NCBI GenBank assembly: GCA_964514105.1
Contig: CAZEPJ010000025.1
Coordinates: forward strand, 1 to 53,961
DNA length: 53,961 nucleotides
Source of the DNA: CAZEPJ01 sp964514105
GTDB lineage: Bacteria; Desulfobacterota; Desulfocorpusculales; Desulfocorpusculum
Direction: 5' to 3'
Shown here: positions 42,168 through 51,681 of the stretch, piece by piece
Numbering within the stretch: position 1 is the first letter of the stretch
How the letters are laid out: each line of letters starts with the position of its first letter
Program-made: the position numbers and the translations under genes
The notes under the pieces: model-generated
Told to the model about the DNA's origin: nothing
The model's database searches: none
The model's input: the letters and a program-made list of their open reading frames with translations, nothing else

Positions 42168-45026
42168 ATGAACGGACTTTGGCCCAGGCGCCTCGTGGCC
42201 TTCGTTGGCGCCCTTTTCGCCATGTGGCTCCTGTCCCGCCACAACTACCTCCTCTTCCACACGGTGGCCGAGTGCTTCAGCATCGTCGTGGGCTGCGCCA
42301 TCTTCATCATCGGTTGGAACACCCGCCGATTCCTGCAGAACCGCTTTTTTCTGTTCCTGGGCATGGGGTTGCTCTTCGGGGCGTTCGTAAACGTCCTGCA
42401 CATGGCGGCGTACAAGGGCATGGGGGTGTTCCCCGGAGGGGACTCGGACCTTCCCACCCAGCTGTGGATCGGCCGCAGATTCCTGACCTCGGCGACCTTC
42501 GTCCTGGCCCCGCTTTTCATCGGTCGAAGGCCCGGGGAGATCTGGCTGTTTCTGGGATACGGCGCGGCCACCGCCCTGTTTCTGGCCAGCGTCTTGGCGT
42601 GGGGTGCCTTCCCGGCGTGCTTCGTCGAAGGGGTCGGCCTCACCCCGTTCAAGCTCGCCAGCGAGTACGCGGCCATTGCCGGGCTGGGCGGCTCCCTGGC
42701 CCTGCTTCACCGGCGGCGCGGCCATTTCGATGAGGCGGTGTTCGGGTGGGTGAGGGCGGCCATCGTGGCCTCCATGGCCTCGGGCCTGGCCTTCACCCTG
42801 TACCGGGACGTGTACGGCTTTTTCAACGTGTTGGGGCACATGGCGGAGATCGGCTCCTTTCTCTTTCTCTACGTGGCGGTCATCGAGACCGGCCTGACCC
42901 GGCCGTACGACGTCCTGTTTCGGGATCTGAAGCAGAGCGCCGAGGCCCTCAGGTCGTCGGAGCGAAAGTTCGCAACCGCTTTCCAGGACAGCCCGGCGCC
43001 CATGAGCCTGACCACCCTGGACGACGGGCGCTACCTGGAGGTGAACGACGCATTCCTGCACATGGCGGGCTACCCTCCGGACGAGGTGATCGGCAGGACC
43101 ACCGTGGAGCTGGGGATCTGGAACAACCCCGAGACCAGGCGGCAGATCGTGGCGCAGCTTCGCTCCCAGGGGTCTGTCCGGGGGCTGGAGGCGGAATTCC
43201 GCGTTCGATCGGGCGAGGTCCGGCTGGGGCTCTTCTCGGCCGAACGGTTGGATCTGGACGGCAGCCCCGTGGTCCTCTCGGTGGTGGAGGACATCACCGA
43301 GGGCCGACGGGCCCACCAGGCCCTCACCCGGGCCCTGGAGGCGTCCGAGAAGCGACAGGCCGAGGTGGCGGCCCTGCTCCAGGGGGCCAAGACGCTCCTG
43401 GAGCGCAGGGACTTCCTGGCCGTGGCCCAGTCCCTCTTCGAGGAGTGCAAGGGGCTCACCGGGGCCACCGCCGGGTACATCGCGCTGCTGAGCAGGGACG
43501 AGAGCGAAAACGAGGTGGTCTTCCTGGATTCGGGCGGGCTGGACTGCACCGTGGACCCCGATCTACCCATGCCCATCCGCGGCCTGCGGGCCGAGGCCCA
43601 GCGGGCCGGCCGATCCCTGTTCGACAATGCGTTCGCCCGCAGCCCGTGGGCGCGGTACCTTCCCCCAGGGCATTCCCCCTTGGAAAACGTGCTGTTTGCG
43701 CCCATGATCGCCGAGGGCAAGTGCCTGGGGATCCTGGGCCTGTCCAACAAGCCCGGCGGCTTCGAGGACAACGATCTGCGCCTGGCCGAGGCCTTCGCCG
43801 AGCTGGCGGCCATCGGCTTTCTCAAGAGCCGGGCCCTGGCGGCAGTGGAGCGCAGCGAGGAGCGATTCCGCTCCGTGGTGCAGACGGCCGGCGACGCCAT
43901 CATCACCATGGACGAACGGGGGCGGATCACCTACTGGAACCGGGGCGCCGAGCAACGCTTCGGCTTCTCGGCGGAGGAAGTCCTGGATCAGCCCCTGATC
44001 CGGATCATGCCCGAGCGGTTCCGGGGCCGGCACGAGGAGGGGCTTCGAAGATACCTGGCAGGGGGCGGCTCCGGCGTGGTGGGACGGACGCTGGAGCTGT
44101 CGGGCCTGCGCAAGGACGGCAGTGAGTTTCCCATGGAGCTTTCGGTGACACGCTGGACCATCCAGGGCGAGACGCACTTCACCGGGATCGTACGGGACAT
44201 CACCGAGCGCAAGCGGGCTGAGGAGGCCCTCCGCAAGGCATACGACCAACTGGAGCAACGGGTCGCGGAACGGACCGCCGATCTGATGGAGGCCAACCGG
44301 AGGCTCACGGAGGAGATCGCCGAACGGCGCAAGATCGAGGGAATCCTGAGGGAGTCCCAGGAGCGCTTGCGGCGCCTTTCCTCGGAGCTGCTCGACGCCC
44401 AGGAGCGCGAGCGAAAGCGCATCGCCCAGGAGCTCCACGACAGCATCGGGCAATCGCTGAGCGCCATCAAGTTCAGCGTGGAGAACACGGTGGGGGAGGC
44501 CGAGCGCAGGGGCGACATGCGGGCCGACGGCCAATGGATGGCCGTGGTCTCCATGCTGCGCGGCACCATCGAGGAGGTGCGCAAGATCACCACGGAGCTG
44601 CGGCCATCCATCCTGGACGACCTGGGCATCCGGGCGACCATCGGGTGGTTCTGTCGGGAGTACCGGCGCGTGTACACGGGGATCACGCTGGAGGAGCATC
44701 TTCACGCGGCCGAGCAGGACATCCCGGGCCCTCTCAAGATCACCATCTTTCGCATCGTCCAGGAGGCGCTGAACAACGTGGCCAAGCACAGCCGGGCGGA
44801 CCGGGTGTTCCTGTCCCTGCGCAAAGAGGCAGGGGAGCTGATCCTGGCCATCGAGGACAACGGCGTGGGCATGCCCGGGGGTGGGGAGGGGGGCCCCCCG
44901 GACGGGCGGCGGGGGCTGGGCCTGGCAGGGATGCGGGAGCGGGCCGAGCTGTCGGGCGGGTCCTTCTCCATCACGTCGGGCCCGGGGCAGGGGACCCGGG
45001 TGGACGTCCGGTGGCCGGCTTCGTGA
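42168..45026 (+). CDS. MASE3-PAS-GAF-PAS sensor histidine kinase (HisKA_3 type)
   Basis: A 952-residue membrane sensor. Residues 1-245 form a MASE3-type seven- or eight-helix membrane domain (NYLLFHTVAECFSIVVGCAI). Next come PAS (about 263-378), GAF (about 410-560) and a second PAS (562-685, ending VRDITERKRAEEALRKAYD), then a coiled coil. The dimerisation domain (about 730-815) has its phosphoacceptor histidine in RKRIAQELHDSIGQSLSAIK; the ATPase (about 850-950) has VQEALNNVAKHS and GLGLAGMRERAEL. The HisKA_3 class normally phosphorylates NarL-type regulators; one is encoded convergently 45 bases away and is the likely partner. Signals may include redox or small ligands; this is not readable. 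Confidence 0.92.
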   Translation: MNGLWPRRLVAFVGALFAMWLLSRHNYLLFHTVAECFSIVVGCAIFIIGWNTRRFLQNRFFLFLGMGLLFGAFVNVLHMAAYKGMGVFPGGDSDLPTQLWIGRRFLTSATFVLAPLFIGRRPGEIWLFLGYGAATALFLASVLAWGAFPACFVEGVGLTPFKLASEYAAIAGLGGSLALLHRRRGHFDEAVFGWVRAAIVASMASGLAFTLYRDVYGFFNVLGHMAEIGSFLFLYVAVIETGLTRPYDVLFRDLKQSAEALRSSERKFATAFQDSPAPMSLTTLDDGRYLEVNDAFLHMAGYPPDEVIGRTTVELGIWNNPETRRQIVAQLRSQGSVRGLEAEFRVRSGEVRLGLFSAERLDLDGSPVVLSVVEDITEGRRAHQALTRALEASEKRQAEVAALLQGAKTLLERRDFLAVAQSLFEECKGLTGATAGYIALLSRDESENEVVFLDSGGLDCTVDPDLPMPIRGLRAEAQRAGRSLFDNAFARSPWARYLPPGHSPLENVLFAPMIAEGKCLGILGLSNKPGGFEDNDLRLAEAFAELAAIGFLKSRALAAVERSEERFRSVVQTAGDAIITMDERGRITYWNRGAEQRFGFSAEEVLDQPLIRIMPERFRGRHEEGLRRYLAGGGSGVVGRTLELSGLRKDGSEFPMELSVTRWTIQGETHFTGIVRDITERKRAEEALRKAYDQLEQRVAERTADLMEANRRLTEEIAERRKIEGILRESQERLRRLSSELLDAQERERKRIAQELHDSIGQSLSAIKFSVENTVGEAERRGDMRADGQWMAVVSMLRGTIEEVRKITTELRPSILDDLGIRATIGWFCREYRRVYTGITLEEHLHAAEQDIPGPLKITIFRIVQEALNNVAKHSRADRVFLSLRKEAGELILAIEDNGVGMPGGGEGGPPDGRRGLGLAGMRERAELSGGSFSITSGPGQGTRVDVRWPAS

Positions 45027-45071
45027 GGGAGGCGCGTGCGCCCCTTGCCCCGCGTGGCCGCCTCTCCTCAT

Positions 45072-45731
45072 CTACTCCCTGGCGATCAGTCCCTTCTCGA
45101 TGGCATAGGCGGTCACGGCCGCGGTGTTGTGGAGGTCGAGCTTCTTCATGAGGTTGGCGCGGTGCTTCTCGGCCGTCTTGACGCTGATGCACAGGTAGTC
45201 GGCGATCTCCCGGTTCCTGCGTCCCTCCCCGATGAGCTTGAGGACCACCCGCTCCCGGGCGGTCAAGGTGTCCCAGACGGATCGGGGCTTGGGTCCCTGC
45301 CGCCCCTCCAGATACCCCTCGATGACCATCTCCGAGACCGCCGGGCTCAGATAGGGCTTGCCGGTAAGGGCGCTCCGGATGGCCATGAGCAGCTCCTCCG
45401 CGGAGGCGTCCTTGAGCACGTACCCGTCGGCCCCGGCCTTGAGCGTGGCCGTGACGTACTCATCCGTCTTGTGAACGGTGAGGACCAGGACCCTGGTCTC
45501 GGGGCATCGGGACTTGATCTCCCGGAGCGCCTCGAGGCCGTTCATCCCCGGCATGGACAGGTCCATGAGGAGCAGATCCGGCCTCAGGGTCTCGGCGCAT
45601 CGGATGGCCTCCCGCCCGTCGCTGGCCTCCCCCACCACGGCGCACCCCTCCCTGGATGAAAGGAGGGCACGGAGCCCCTCCCTGAGGATGGTGTGGTCCT
45701 CGGCGATGACGATCCGCTTGGTCCCGTCCAT
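45072..45731 (-). CDS. NarL/FixJ family response regulator
   Basis: A 219-residue regulator: receiver domain (residues 5-122) with the acidic pair IAEDHTILREGL, the phosphoacceptor aspartate in LLLMDLSMPGMNGLEAL and the lysine in DGYVLKDASAEE; then a LuxR-type helix-turn-helix (LTARERVVLKLIGEGRRNRE and CISVKTAEKHRANLMKKLDL). GGGAGG lies eight bases before the chosen ATG at 45731. It converges on the HisKA_3 kinase gene and diverges from the CheY-like regulator, so it is the natural target of that kinase. Possible targets include the extracellular copper-enzyme locus downstream; that link is inference. Confidence 0.93.
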   Translation of the reverse strand: MDGTKRIVIAEDHTILREGLRALLSSREGCAVVGEASDGREAIRCAETLRPDLLLMDLSMPGMNGLEALREIKSRCPETRVLVLTVHKTDEYVTATLKAGADGYVLKDASAEELLMAIRSALTGKPYLSPAVSEMVIEGYLEGRQGPKPRSVWDTLTARERVVLKLIGEGRRNREIADYLCISVKTAEKHRANLMKKLDLHNTAAVTAYAIEKGLIARE

Positions 45732-45923
45732 GCACGGACCTCCCGCTCCGTGGGTCCCGGAGGGACGGAATACGGTCTTTCCTCCCCCCATATACAGCAT
45801 TTTGCCCATTTACCGCAACCCCGCTCCGGGATGAAGATCCGCCCAACGCCGCGGGGCACGGCCCCGGCGGCGGGCGATATCCCAGGCGAGCATGGGGCGG
45901 GGACGGACGAGGGGACGGGAGAG

Positions 45924-46322
45924 ATGATCAACGCGCTCATCGTGGAGGACAGCGAGGCATTCCGGCTGACGCTCAAGTCCATACTGAAGGACCACTGCCC
46001 GCTGATGAATCTGGCCGAGGCGGCAAGCGGTGAGGAGGCCTGGGCCCGGCTGCAGGCCTTTGTCCCGGACATCATCTTCATGGACATCCGGCTGCCCGGG
46101 ATCAACGGGCTGGACCTGACCCGAAAGATCCGCGCCGTCCACGCCGGGCCCAAGATCATCGTTCTGACCTCGTACGACCTGCCCGAGTATCGGGAGGCGG
46201 CCCTGGCCAGCGGCGCCGACCAGTTCCTGTGCAAGGACGCCATCACGGTGGAGGAGATCGCCTCCCTGGTGGAAACGGCCCGGTCCTCGCGGGACCGGGG
46301 CCCCCAAGGCCCGCCGGCCTGA
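45924..46322 (+). CDS. CheY-like single-domain response regulator
   Basis: A 132-residue stand-alone receiver. Acidic pair in ALIVEDSEAFRLTL, phosphoacceptor aspartate in IIFMDIRLPGINGLDL, threonine in IIVLTSYDLPEY and lysine in QFLCKDAITVEE. There is no output domain; the C-terminal 15 residues are low-complexity. GGGAGAG lies before the ATG. It sits between the NarL-type regulator and the long leader of the surface protein gene and could act as a phosphate sink or allosteric partner in the same signalling circuit. Confidence 0.9.
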   Translation: MINALIVEDSEAFRLTLKSILKDHCPLMNLAEAASGEEAWARLQAFVPDIIFMDIRLPGINGLDLTRKIRAVHAGPKIIVLTSYDLPEYREAALASGADQFLCKDAITVEEIASLVETARSSRDRGPQGPPA

Positions 46323-46613
46323 GCCGCGGACGGGCGCCGTGGAGGCGCCTGGGGTGCTGTTTTCCGGAAATTACATACTTTTGACTATTGTCTTTCCCCC
46401 CCCTTGTGGGCGTACTTGATGGAGCTATGGTCGAGGGAAACCGCGTTTCCCAAGTTGGAACGGCGCATTGCTCGATGCCCAATTCCCCATGACATGGGTC
46501 TGTCCTGCCCGGGGCCCCCGGATCCGGGGGCCCAGAGGGCATGGGCGTTTCCGGTGGCCGGTGTCCACGGCCACGGCCGGCTGGCACGCACCTGACACAG
46601 GAGGTAGGGAGGC
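46323..46613 (+). other. Leader region with a series of inverted repeats
   Basis: This 291-base gap before the giant surface-protein gene contains an AT-rich island (46359-46395) with a 10-bp palindrome (TTTCCGGAAA, 46361-46370). It then has a 7-bp inverted repeat with a 3-base loop (46435-46451), CCCATG-A-CATGGG (46486-46498), and a 22-bp perfect palindrome (46512-46533). A TTGACT occurs at 46381 but no matching -10 at normal spacing. I could not fit it to a known riboswitch class. It probably holds the promoter and control sites for the downstream operon. Confidence 0.5.
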
Positions 46614-49600
46614 ATGAGAGAACCGCGAGGTGACAACAAGAGGGACTGGGGGGTGATGGGAGGGTGCCTGGCCCTGGCCGTGCTCCTTCTGGGCGCCCTG
46701 GCATCCCCCCAGGCGCTGGCGTTCACGGTCAAGCTCAACGTGGTGGACGAGAACGGCGCCCCGGTCAACGGCTTTCGCTGGCAGGCCGAGGAGGACACCA
46801 CACCCCGCATCACACCGGGCGAGTACCAGCCGCCTGAGGAGACGGTGCGGCTGAGCATCATCAAGACCCACCAGCCGGTGGTCAAGACCGGGCACAACAA
46901 AGACTCCAGCGCCAAGATCACGCTGCCCGGCGGAAAGCGCTATCTCATCTCGGTCCTGCCCGACCTGGCCCCGGATGGGGTGGGGTACAGCATGGGGGGC
47001 GTACAGGTCAAGGGGGGCGGGACGTTTCGGGTGACGGTGCGGAAAAACCCCATCCCCACGGCCCAGATATCCATCCTGGTCTTCTGGGACACGACCCCCA
47101 TCAACAACGCCCCGGATGTGGGCGAGTGGGGGATTCCGGGTTTCAAGGTCAACCTCACGGACGTCCTGGGGGACGTGGCCTTCGACGCCTTCGGGAAACC
47201 GTTGGGGACCACGTACGAATTCACGGACACGAACGGGAACGGCGTCCATGACCCGGGCGAGCCGTTCAACCTGGATCCGGACGGGAACCCCATCGTGGTG
47301 GCATTGGGCAACGGCGTGTACACCGACGAGAAGGGCGAGGCGGTGGTCAAGTTCCTGCCCCCGGGCAAGTACGGGGTCCGCGTGGTCCCCAGGCCCACGA
47401 TTCTGGTCAACCCCCTGAATCCCGCCGACACGCGCCCTTTCCCCGACCCCAACGTATGGAGCCTGACCTCCACCATCGAGGGGACCCCCACGGTGGACGC
47501 CTGGGTGGCCGCTGACGAGCCTCTGTATTTCGTGGAGTTCGGCCGCTCCTTCCGGCACACCTTCTTCGGCTTCGTGCACCAGCCGTGGGACGATCTGGGC
47601 AGCATGCCCGTGCCTTCGGGCGGCTCGAGGGGCACCATCCACGGCTTCGTCAAGAACGTGCACCAGTCCCGGCCCCCGGCGGCGGCCCTGAACCCGGGCG
47701 CCGTGGTGCCAGAGGCGTGGGTGGGGCTCAACGTGCTCCAAGGCGGGCTGGCCGGCAAAGGGGTGTACGCGGCCCCGGCCGATCCCGAGACGGGCGAGTT
47801 CTCCATCGCCGGGGTGCCCACGGGCACGTACCAGGTGGTGGCGTGGGACACGGGCCTGGACCAGATCTTCGCCTTCCAGACCGTGATCATCGATGACGCC
47901 GGCAACGGCGGCGAGATGGGCGACATGCTCGTCAACGCCTGGTTCGGCCGTATGGAGGGGAAAGTCTTTTACGACACCAACGGCAACGGATTCCCGGACG
48001 CCGATGAGACCCAGGGGGTGAACGAGCAGGCGGTGAACCTCCGGTTCCGGGACGGGCGCATCTATCAGGCCACTCTCACCGGCCTGGACGGCAGCTACGA
48101 GCTCAAGCAGATCTTCCCCTGGTTCCGCTGGATCGTGGGGGAGGTGGACTTCCTTCGGTACGACGCCACGGGGGCCACGGTGGTGGTGGACGACGGCGGC
48201 GCCATCCCGGTGGACAGCGGATGGGCCATGCCCTCGCAAGGGGTGCGAAACCCCCAGGCCCAGGTCTGCAGTCAGGGGGACGTGGACGCGGGGGTCCCGG
48301 AGTGCCTGACGGCCGGGTCGCCCCGGGTGAACCCCAACACGGGCAATGTCTACTCCAAGACCGACCAGGGCCCGGTGCTCCTCCAGGCCATGATCGTGTA
48401 CGCAGACCAGAACCACCGGGTGGACTGGGGCAAGCGGGACTATCGGCTGGATCCGCTCAACGGCGGGATCTCGGGCATCGTCTTTTACGATACCACCCGC
48501 CACGCCGACGACCCGTACGACAGCGCGGGGGATCCATGGGAGCCCGGGGTCCCCAAGGTGCGGGTGAACCTGTATCGGGTGGACCTGACGGACCCGGTCA
48601 CGGGCCGGCCCACCGAGATGACCATGATCAACTCCGTGCTCACGGACAGCTGGGACGAGAGCCTGCCCGAGGGGTGCGTCCATCCCAGCATGCCCGTGCT
48701 GGATCCCTTCGGAGGGGTCATCGATCCGTGTGCCGAGTTCCTCAGGACCTGGAACCAGGTGCGGCCCGGGGTCTTCGACGGCGGCTATGCCTTCGTGGAC
48801 GGGTACGAGGACGGCATCCAGGTGGACAATAACGGACAACCCCTCCTGGACAAGAAGACCGGGGCGTTGATCCCCGAGACCGCGGGGCAGCTCCCCACGC
48901 CCCTGGCCACGGGGCAGTACGTGGTCGAGGTGGTGCCTCCCACGGGGTACCTGGTGACCAAGGAGGAGGACAAGAACGTGGACTTCGGGGACCGGTACAA
49001 GCCCGGCACCAAGGCGCTGGCCCCCCTGTGCGTGGGTCCCGACCATTTGGTGCCGGCGGAGCTGGCCCTCTTCCCCGGGGTCCCGGTGCGGGAGGACCTG
49101 GCCAACACCATGCGGCCGTTGTGCAACATGAAGATGGTGGACGTGGTGCCGGGCAGAAACGCGCCCGTGGACCACTTCATCTTCACCACGGTGCCCAAGG
49201 CGAGCCGGTTCCACGGGTTCATCACCAATGACCTGACCAACACCTTCGACCCCAACGACCCCAACTTCGCCGAGAAACTCTCGCCCCAGTGGCTCCCCAT
49301 CACGGTGCGGGATTGGGCCGGAACGGTCCTGGCGAAGACCTATTCGGATCAGTGGGGCGCGTACAACATCACGTTTCCCTCCACCCATACGGTGAGCGCG
49401 CCCATCCCCACCGGCGTGTCCCCCCAGATGGCCAAGGTGTGTCTCAACGACCCGGGCCCGGATCTGACCAACCCAGATCCCTTCTACAATCCGGCCTACG
49501 GGGTGGTCTGCTACGTCTTCGACGCCTGGCCGGCCGCCACCACGCCCCTGGACACCCCGGTGATCCCCGTGGGCGCCTTCACCGGCGCCTTCCAGGGCCG

Positions 49601-51602
49601 GCTGGACTGCGAGTACCCCAACGGGACGCCCCGGATCAAGAACGTGGTGGGCGGTCCCTGGGTGAGCGGCGAGAACAAGAAGCTCAAGATCAACTCCATG
49701 GGGGCCAAGGTGGAAGTGGCCAATCCGGACTACAGCAGCGCCTTGCCGCCCAACCCCACGACCAACCCCCCGACCATCTTCCGGGACTACGGATTCGGAA
49801 AGAAGAAGGGGACGGTCATGTGGGGCGGCACGCCCCTCATCATCGAGGGGTGGAGCGCCAACGAGATCAGCGTGAAGATCCCCAAGGGCGTGGTGCCCGG
49901 CGCGGCCCAGCTCACCATCACCCGGGGGGATAACCTCCTCTCCACAGTCAACGGGATCACCCTGACCGTGGGCGGCCCGGCCCCCATCTACGTCGAGGCG
50001 GGCCAGAGCATCCAGGCCGCCATCGACGCGGCGGCCCCGGGGGCCCTGATCATCGTGCGGCCCGGGGTCTTCACCGAGAACCTGATCATGCACAAGCCCG
50101 TGAAGCTCCAGGGCTCAGGCGAGGGCACCGTCCTCAACGGGTTCGAGTTCACGCCCGAGGTGGCGGCCCAGTGGCTGGCCAAGATCAACGGCCTGGTGGA
50201 GCCCGCCGGGGTCAACGACCTGGTGCCCTTCCAGCGGACGGACTTCTTCCTGGAGCAGGGCGCCGCGATCACGGTCCTGGGGGACCAGGAGAACCCCGAT
50301 TACTCCCAGGCGAGGATCGACGGCTTCCACATCACCATGGCCGTGCTGGGCGGCGGGGTCTTCGTCAACGGGTACGTGGACAACCTCACCATCAGCAACA
50401 ACCGCATCGCCAGCAACTACGGCAACTTCGGCGGGGGCGTGCGGGCAGGGTGGCCCTCCCTGGTGGATCCGGCCACGGGCCAGTTCCAGAGCGCCGATGT
50501 GACCAATCTCAAGATCCACCACAACCACTTCAACCAGAACGGGGCCCTGGACGGCGGGGGCGGGATTTCCCTCTTCACGGGCTCGGACAACTACCAGGTG
50601 ACGGAGAACTTCCTGTGCGGCTGCCTGAGCGGCCTCAACGGCGCGGGCATCACCCACTACGGAGAGAGCCCGGGCGGTCTCATCGCCCAGAACCGGATCC
50701 TGTTCAACGAGACCACCACCGGGGACAAGCCCATCCGCGGGACCATCGGCGGCAAGGGCGGCGGCATCCTCATCGCCGGCGAGGAGCCCGTAGGCGGGGC
50801 CCTTTCGCCCGGGGCGGGCTCCGTGGTCATCCACCGCAACCTGATCCAGGGCAACGCGGCCAGCCACGACGGGGGCGGCATCGCCCTGGCCCAGGTCAAC
50901 GGCCAGGACGCCGAGGACGGGTCGCCGGACCACAGTGTGGGCATCTACAACAACATCATCGTCAACAACGTGGCCCAGCTGGCCGGGGGCGGCATCGCCC
51001 TGAGCGACGCCTTGCTGGTGAACATCATCAACGACACCATCGCCCACAACGACAGCACGGCCACCAACGTGGCGGCGTTCACCGATCCGCTCAACAACCC
51101 CAACCTGTCCACGGCCCAGCCCGGGGCGGGGATCGCATCCCGGGCCACCAGCGCGGGGCTCCTGGCCGTGGTGCCGGGCTCTCTCTTCTCCAACCCCGTG
51201 ATCCAGGACAGCATCGTGTTCGAGAACCGATCCTTCTACTGGGACGGGACCCAGAACGGCGGCCTGGGCGCCCTGCTGCCCCCGGCCGCCACCCCCAGCT
51301 ATTCGGACCTGGGGGTCATCGGCACGACGGGCGCCCTGACCGCGGATACCAGCAACATCCTCACCGGCGGGACCCCCAACTTCGCCCTGGCCTATTTCAA
51401 CGAGCTGTTCGCGGCAGGCGCGGGGGGTGAGGGAGGCAACTTCGTGAGCGTGGTCTTTCGGCCCCTGAAGCAGACCGGGGACTACCACATCACCGCCGCC
51501 AACAACGCGGGCGGTGACCTGAACCTGCCGGCCGGCTTCCAGACGGACTACGACGGCCAGGCCAGGACGGTGCCCGTGGACGCCGGGGCGGACGAGCGCT
51601 AG
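46614..51602 (+). CDS. Giant secreted protein with SdrD-like, TIG-like and beta-helix domains
   Basis: A 1662-residue exported protein. Signal peptide in residues 1-36 (GGCLALAVLLLGALASPQAL). The first 1000 residues are repeated beta-sandwich, SdrD B-like/carboxypeptidase-regulatory modules with calcium-type loops (DTNGNGVHDPGEPF near 205; GKVFYDTNGNGFPDADETQG near 449). A TIG/IPT-like segment (about 1070-1120) is followed by a right-handed beta-helix (about 1125-1500) starting EAGQSIQAAIDAAAPGALII and with repeated N/G-rich turns. There is no transpeptidase signal or clear membrane anchor. AGGAGG precedes the ATG. Two exported multicopper-oxidase-like genes follow on the same strand, suggesting it scaffolds or displays them, or binds polymer or mineral surfaces; that is inference. 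Confidence 0.85.
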   Translation: MREPRGDNKRDWGVMGGCLALAVLLLGALASPQALAFTVKLNVVDENGAPVNGFRWQAEEDTTPRITPGEYQPPEETVRLSIIKTHQPVVKTGHNKDSSAKITLPGGKRYLISVLPDLAPDGVGYSMGGVQVKGGGTFRVTVRKNPIPTAQISILVFWDTTPINNAPDVGEWGIPGFKVNLTDVLGDVAFDAFGKPLGTTYEFTDTNGNGVHDPGEPFNLDPDGNPIVVALGNGVYTDEKGEAVVKFLPPGKYGVRVVPRPTILVNPLNPADTRPFPDPNVWSLTSTIEGTPTVDAWVAADEPLYFVEFGRSFRHTFFGFVHQPWDDLGSMPVPSGGSRGTIHGFVKNVHQSRPPAAALNPGAVVPEAWVGLNVLQGGLAGKGVYAAPADPETGEFSIAGVPTGTYQVVAWDTGLDQIFAFQTVIIDDAGNGGEMGDMLVNAWFGRMEGKVFYDTNGNGFPDADETQGVNEQAVNLRFRDGRIYQATLTGLDGSYELKQIFPWFRWIVGEVDFLRYDATGATVVVDDGGAIPVDSGWAMPSQGVRNPQAQVCSQGDVDAGVPECLTAGSPRVNPNTGNVYSKTDQGPVLLQAMIVYADQNHRVDWGKRDYRLDPLNGGISGIVFYDTTRHADDPYDSAGDPWEPGVPKVRVNLYRVDLTDPVTGRPTEMTMINSVLTDSWDESLPEGCVHPSMPVLDPFGGVIDPCAEFLRTWNQVRPGVFDGGYAFVDGYEDGIQVDNNGQPLLDKKTGALIPETAGQLPTPLATGQYVVEVVPPTGYLVTKEEDKNVDFGDRYKPGTKALAPLCVGPDHLVPAELALFPGVPVREDLANTMRPLCNMKMVDVVPGRNAPVDHFIFTTVPKASRFHGFITNDLTNTFDPNDPNFAEKLSPQWLPITVRDWAGTVLAKTYSDQWGAYNITFPSTHTVSAPIPTGVSPQMAKVCLNDPGPDLTNPDPFYNPAYGVVCYVFDAWPAATTPLDTPVIPVGAFTGAFQGRLDCEYPNGTPRIKNVVGGPWVSGENKKLKINSMGAKVEVANPDYSSALPPNPTTNPPTIFRDYGFGKKKGTVMWGGTPLIIEGWSANEISVKIPKGVVPGAAQLTITRGDNLLSTVNGITLTVGGPAPIYVEAGQSIQAAIDAAAPGALIIVRPGVFTENLIMHKPVKLQGSGEGTVLNGFEFTPEVAAQWLAKINGLVEPAGVNDLVPFQRTDFFLEQGAAITVLGDQENPDYSQARIDGFHITMAVLGGGVFVNGYVDNLTISNNRIASNYGNFGGGVRAGWPSLVDPATGQFQSADVTNLKIHHNHFNQNGALDGGGGISLFTGSDNYQVTENFLCGCLSGLNGAGITHYGESPGGLIAQNRILFNETTTGDKPIRGTIGGKGGGILIAGEEPVGGALSPGAGSVVIHRNLIQGNAASHDGGGIALAQVNGQDAEDGSPDHSVGIYNNIIVNNVAQLAGGGIALSDALLVNIINDTIAHNDSTATNVAAFTDPLNNPNLSTAQPGAGIASRATSAGLLAVVPGSLFSNPVIQDSIVFENRSFYWDGTQNGGLGALLPPAATPSYSDLGVIGTTGALTADTSNILTGGTPNFALAYFNELFAAGAGGEGGNFVSVVFRPLKQTGDYHITAANNAGGDLNLPAGFQTDYDGQARTVPVDAGADER

Positions 51603-51620
51603 CGGCAACGCAGTGATTTG

Positions 51621-51649
51621 CGCCCGCCGGGTTTCCTGCCCGGCGGGCG
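51621..51649 (+). other. Perfect 11-bp hairpin between surface protein and first oxidase genes
   Basis: Arms 51621-51631 and 51639-51649 are perfectly complementary around a 7-base loop. It starts 19 bases after the surface-protein stop and ends 32 bases before the oxidase ATG. No T-tract follows, so it may protect the 3' end of a processed mRNA or reduce read-through rather than act as a full terminator. Confidence 0.6.
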
Positions 51650-51681
51650 TGAAACCCTCTCGCTACAGGTGAAGGAGGTCG

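Noticed and set aside
46333..46349. GGCGCC repeats after the CheY-like gene as a terminator
   Set aside because: The stem is only six base pairs and the T-run (four Ts) is 10 bases away, so it is too weak to call.
46330..46613. A c-di-GMP (GEMM) riboswitch before the surface-protein gene
   Set aside because: The conserved GCAAA and tetraloop-receptor elements are not present in the leader.
46425..50093. A 1222-codon open frame antisense to the surface-protein gene
   Set aside because: It is a by-product of GC-rich codon use: histidine/glycine/proline/valine-rich without domains, while the sense strand has a signal peptide and clear folds.
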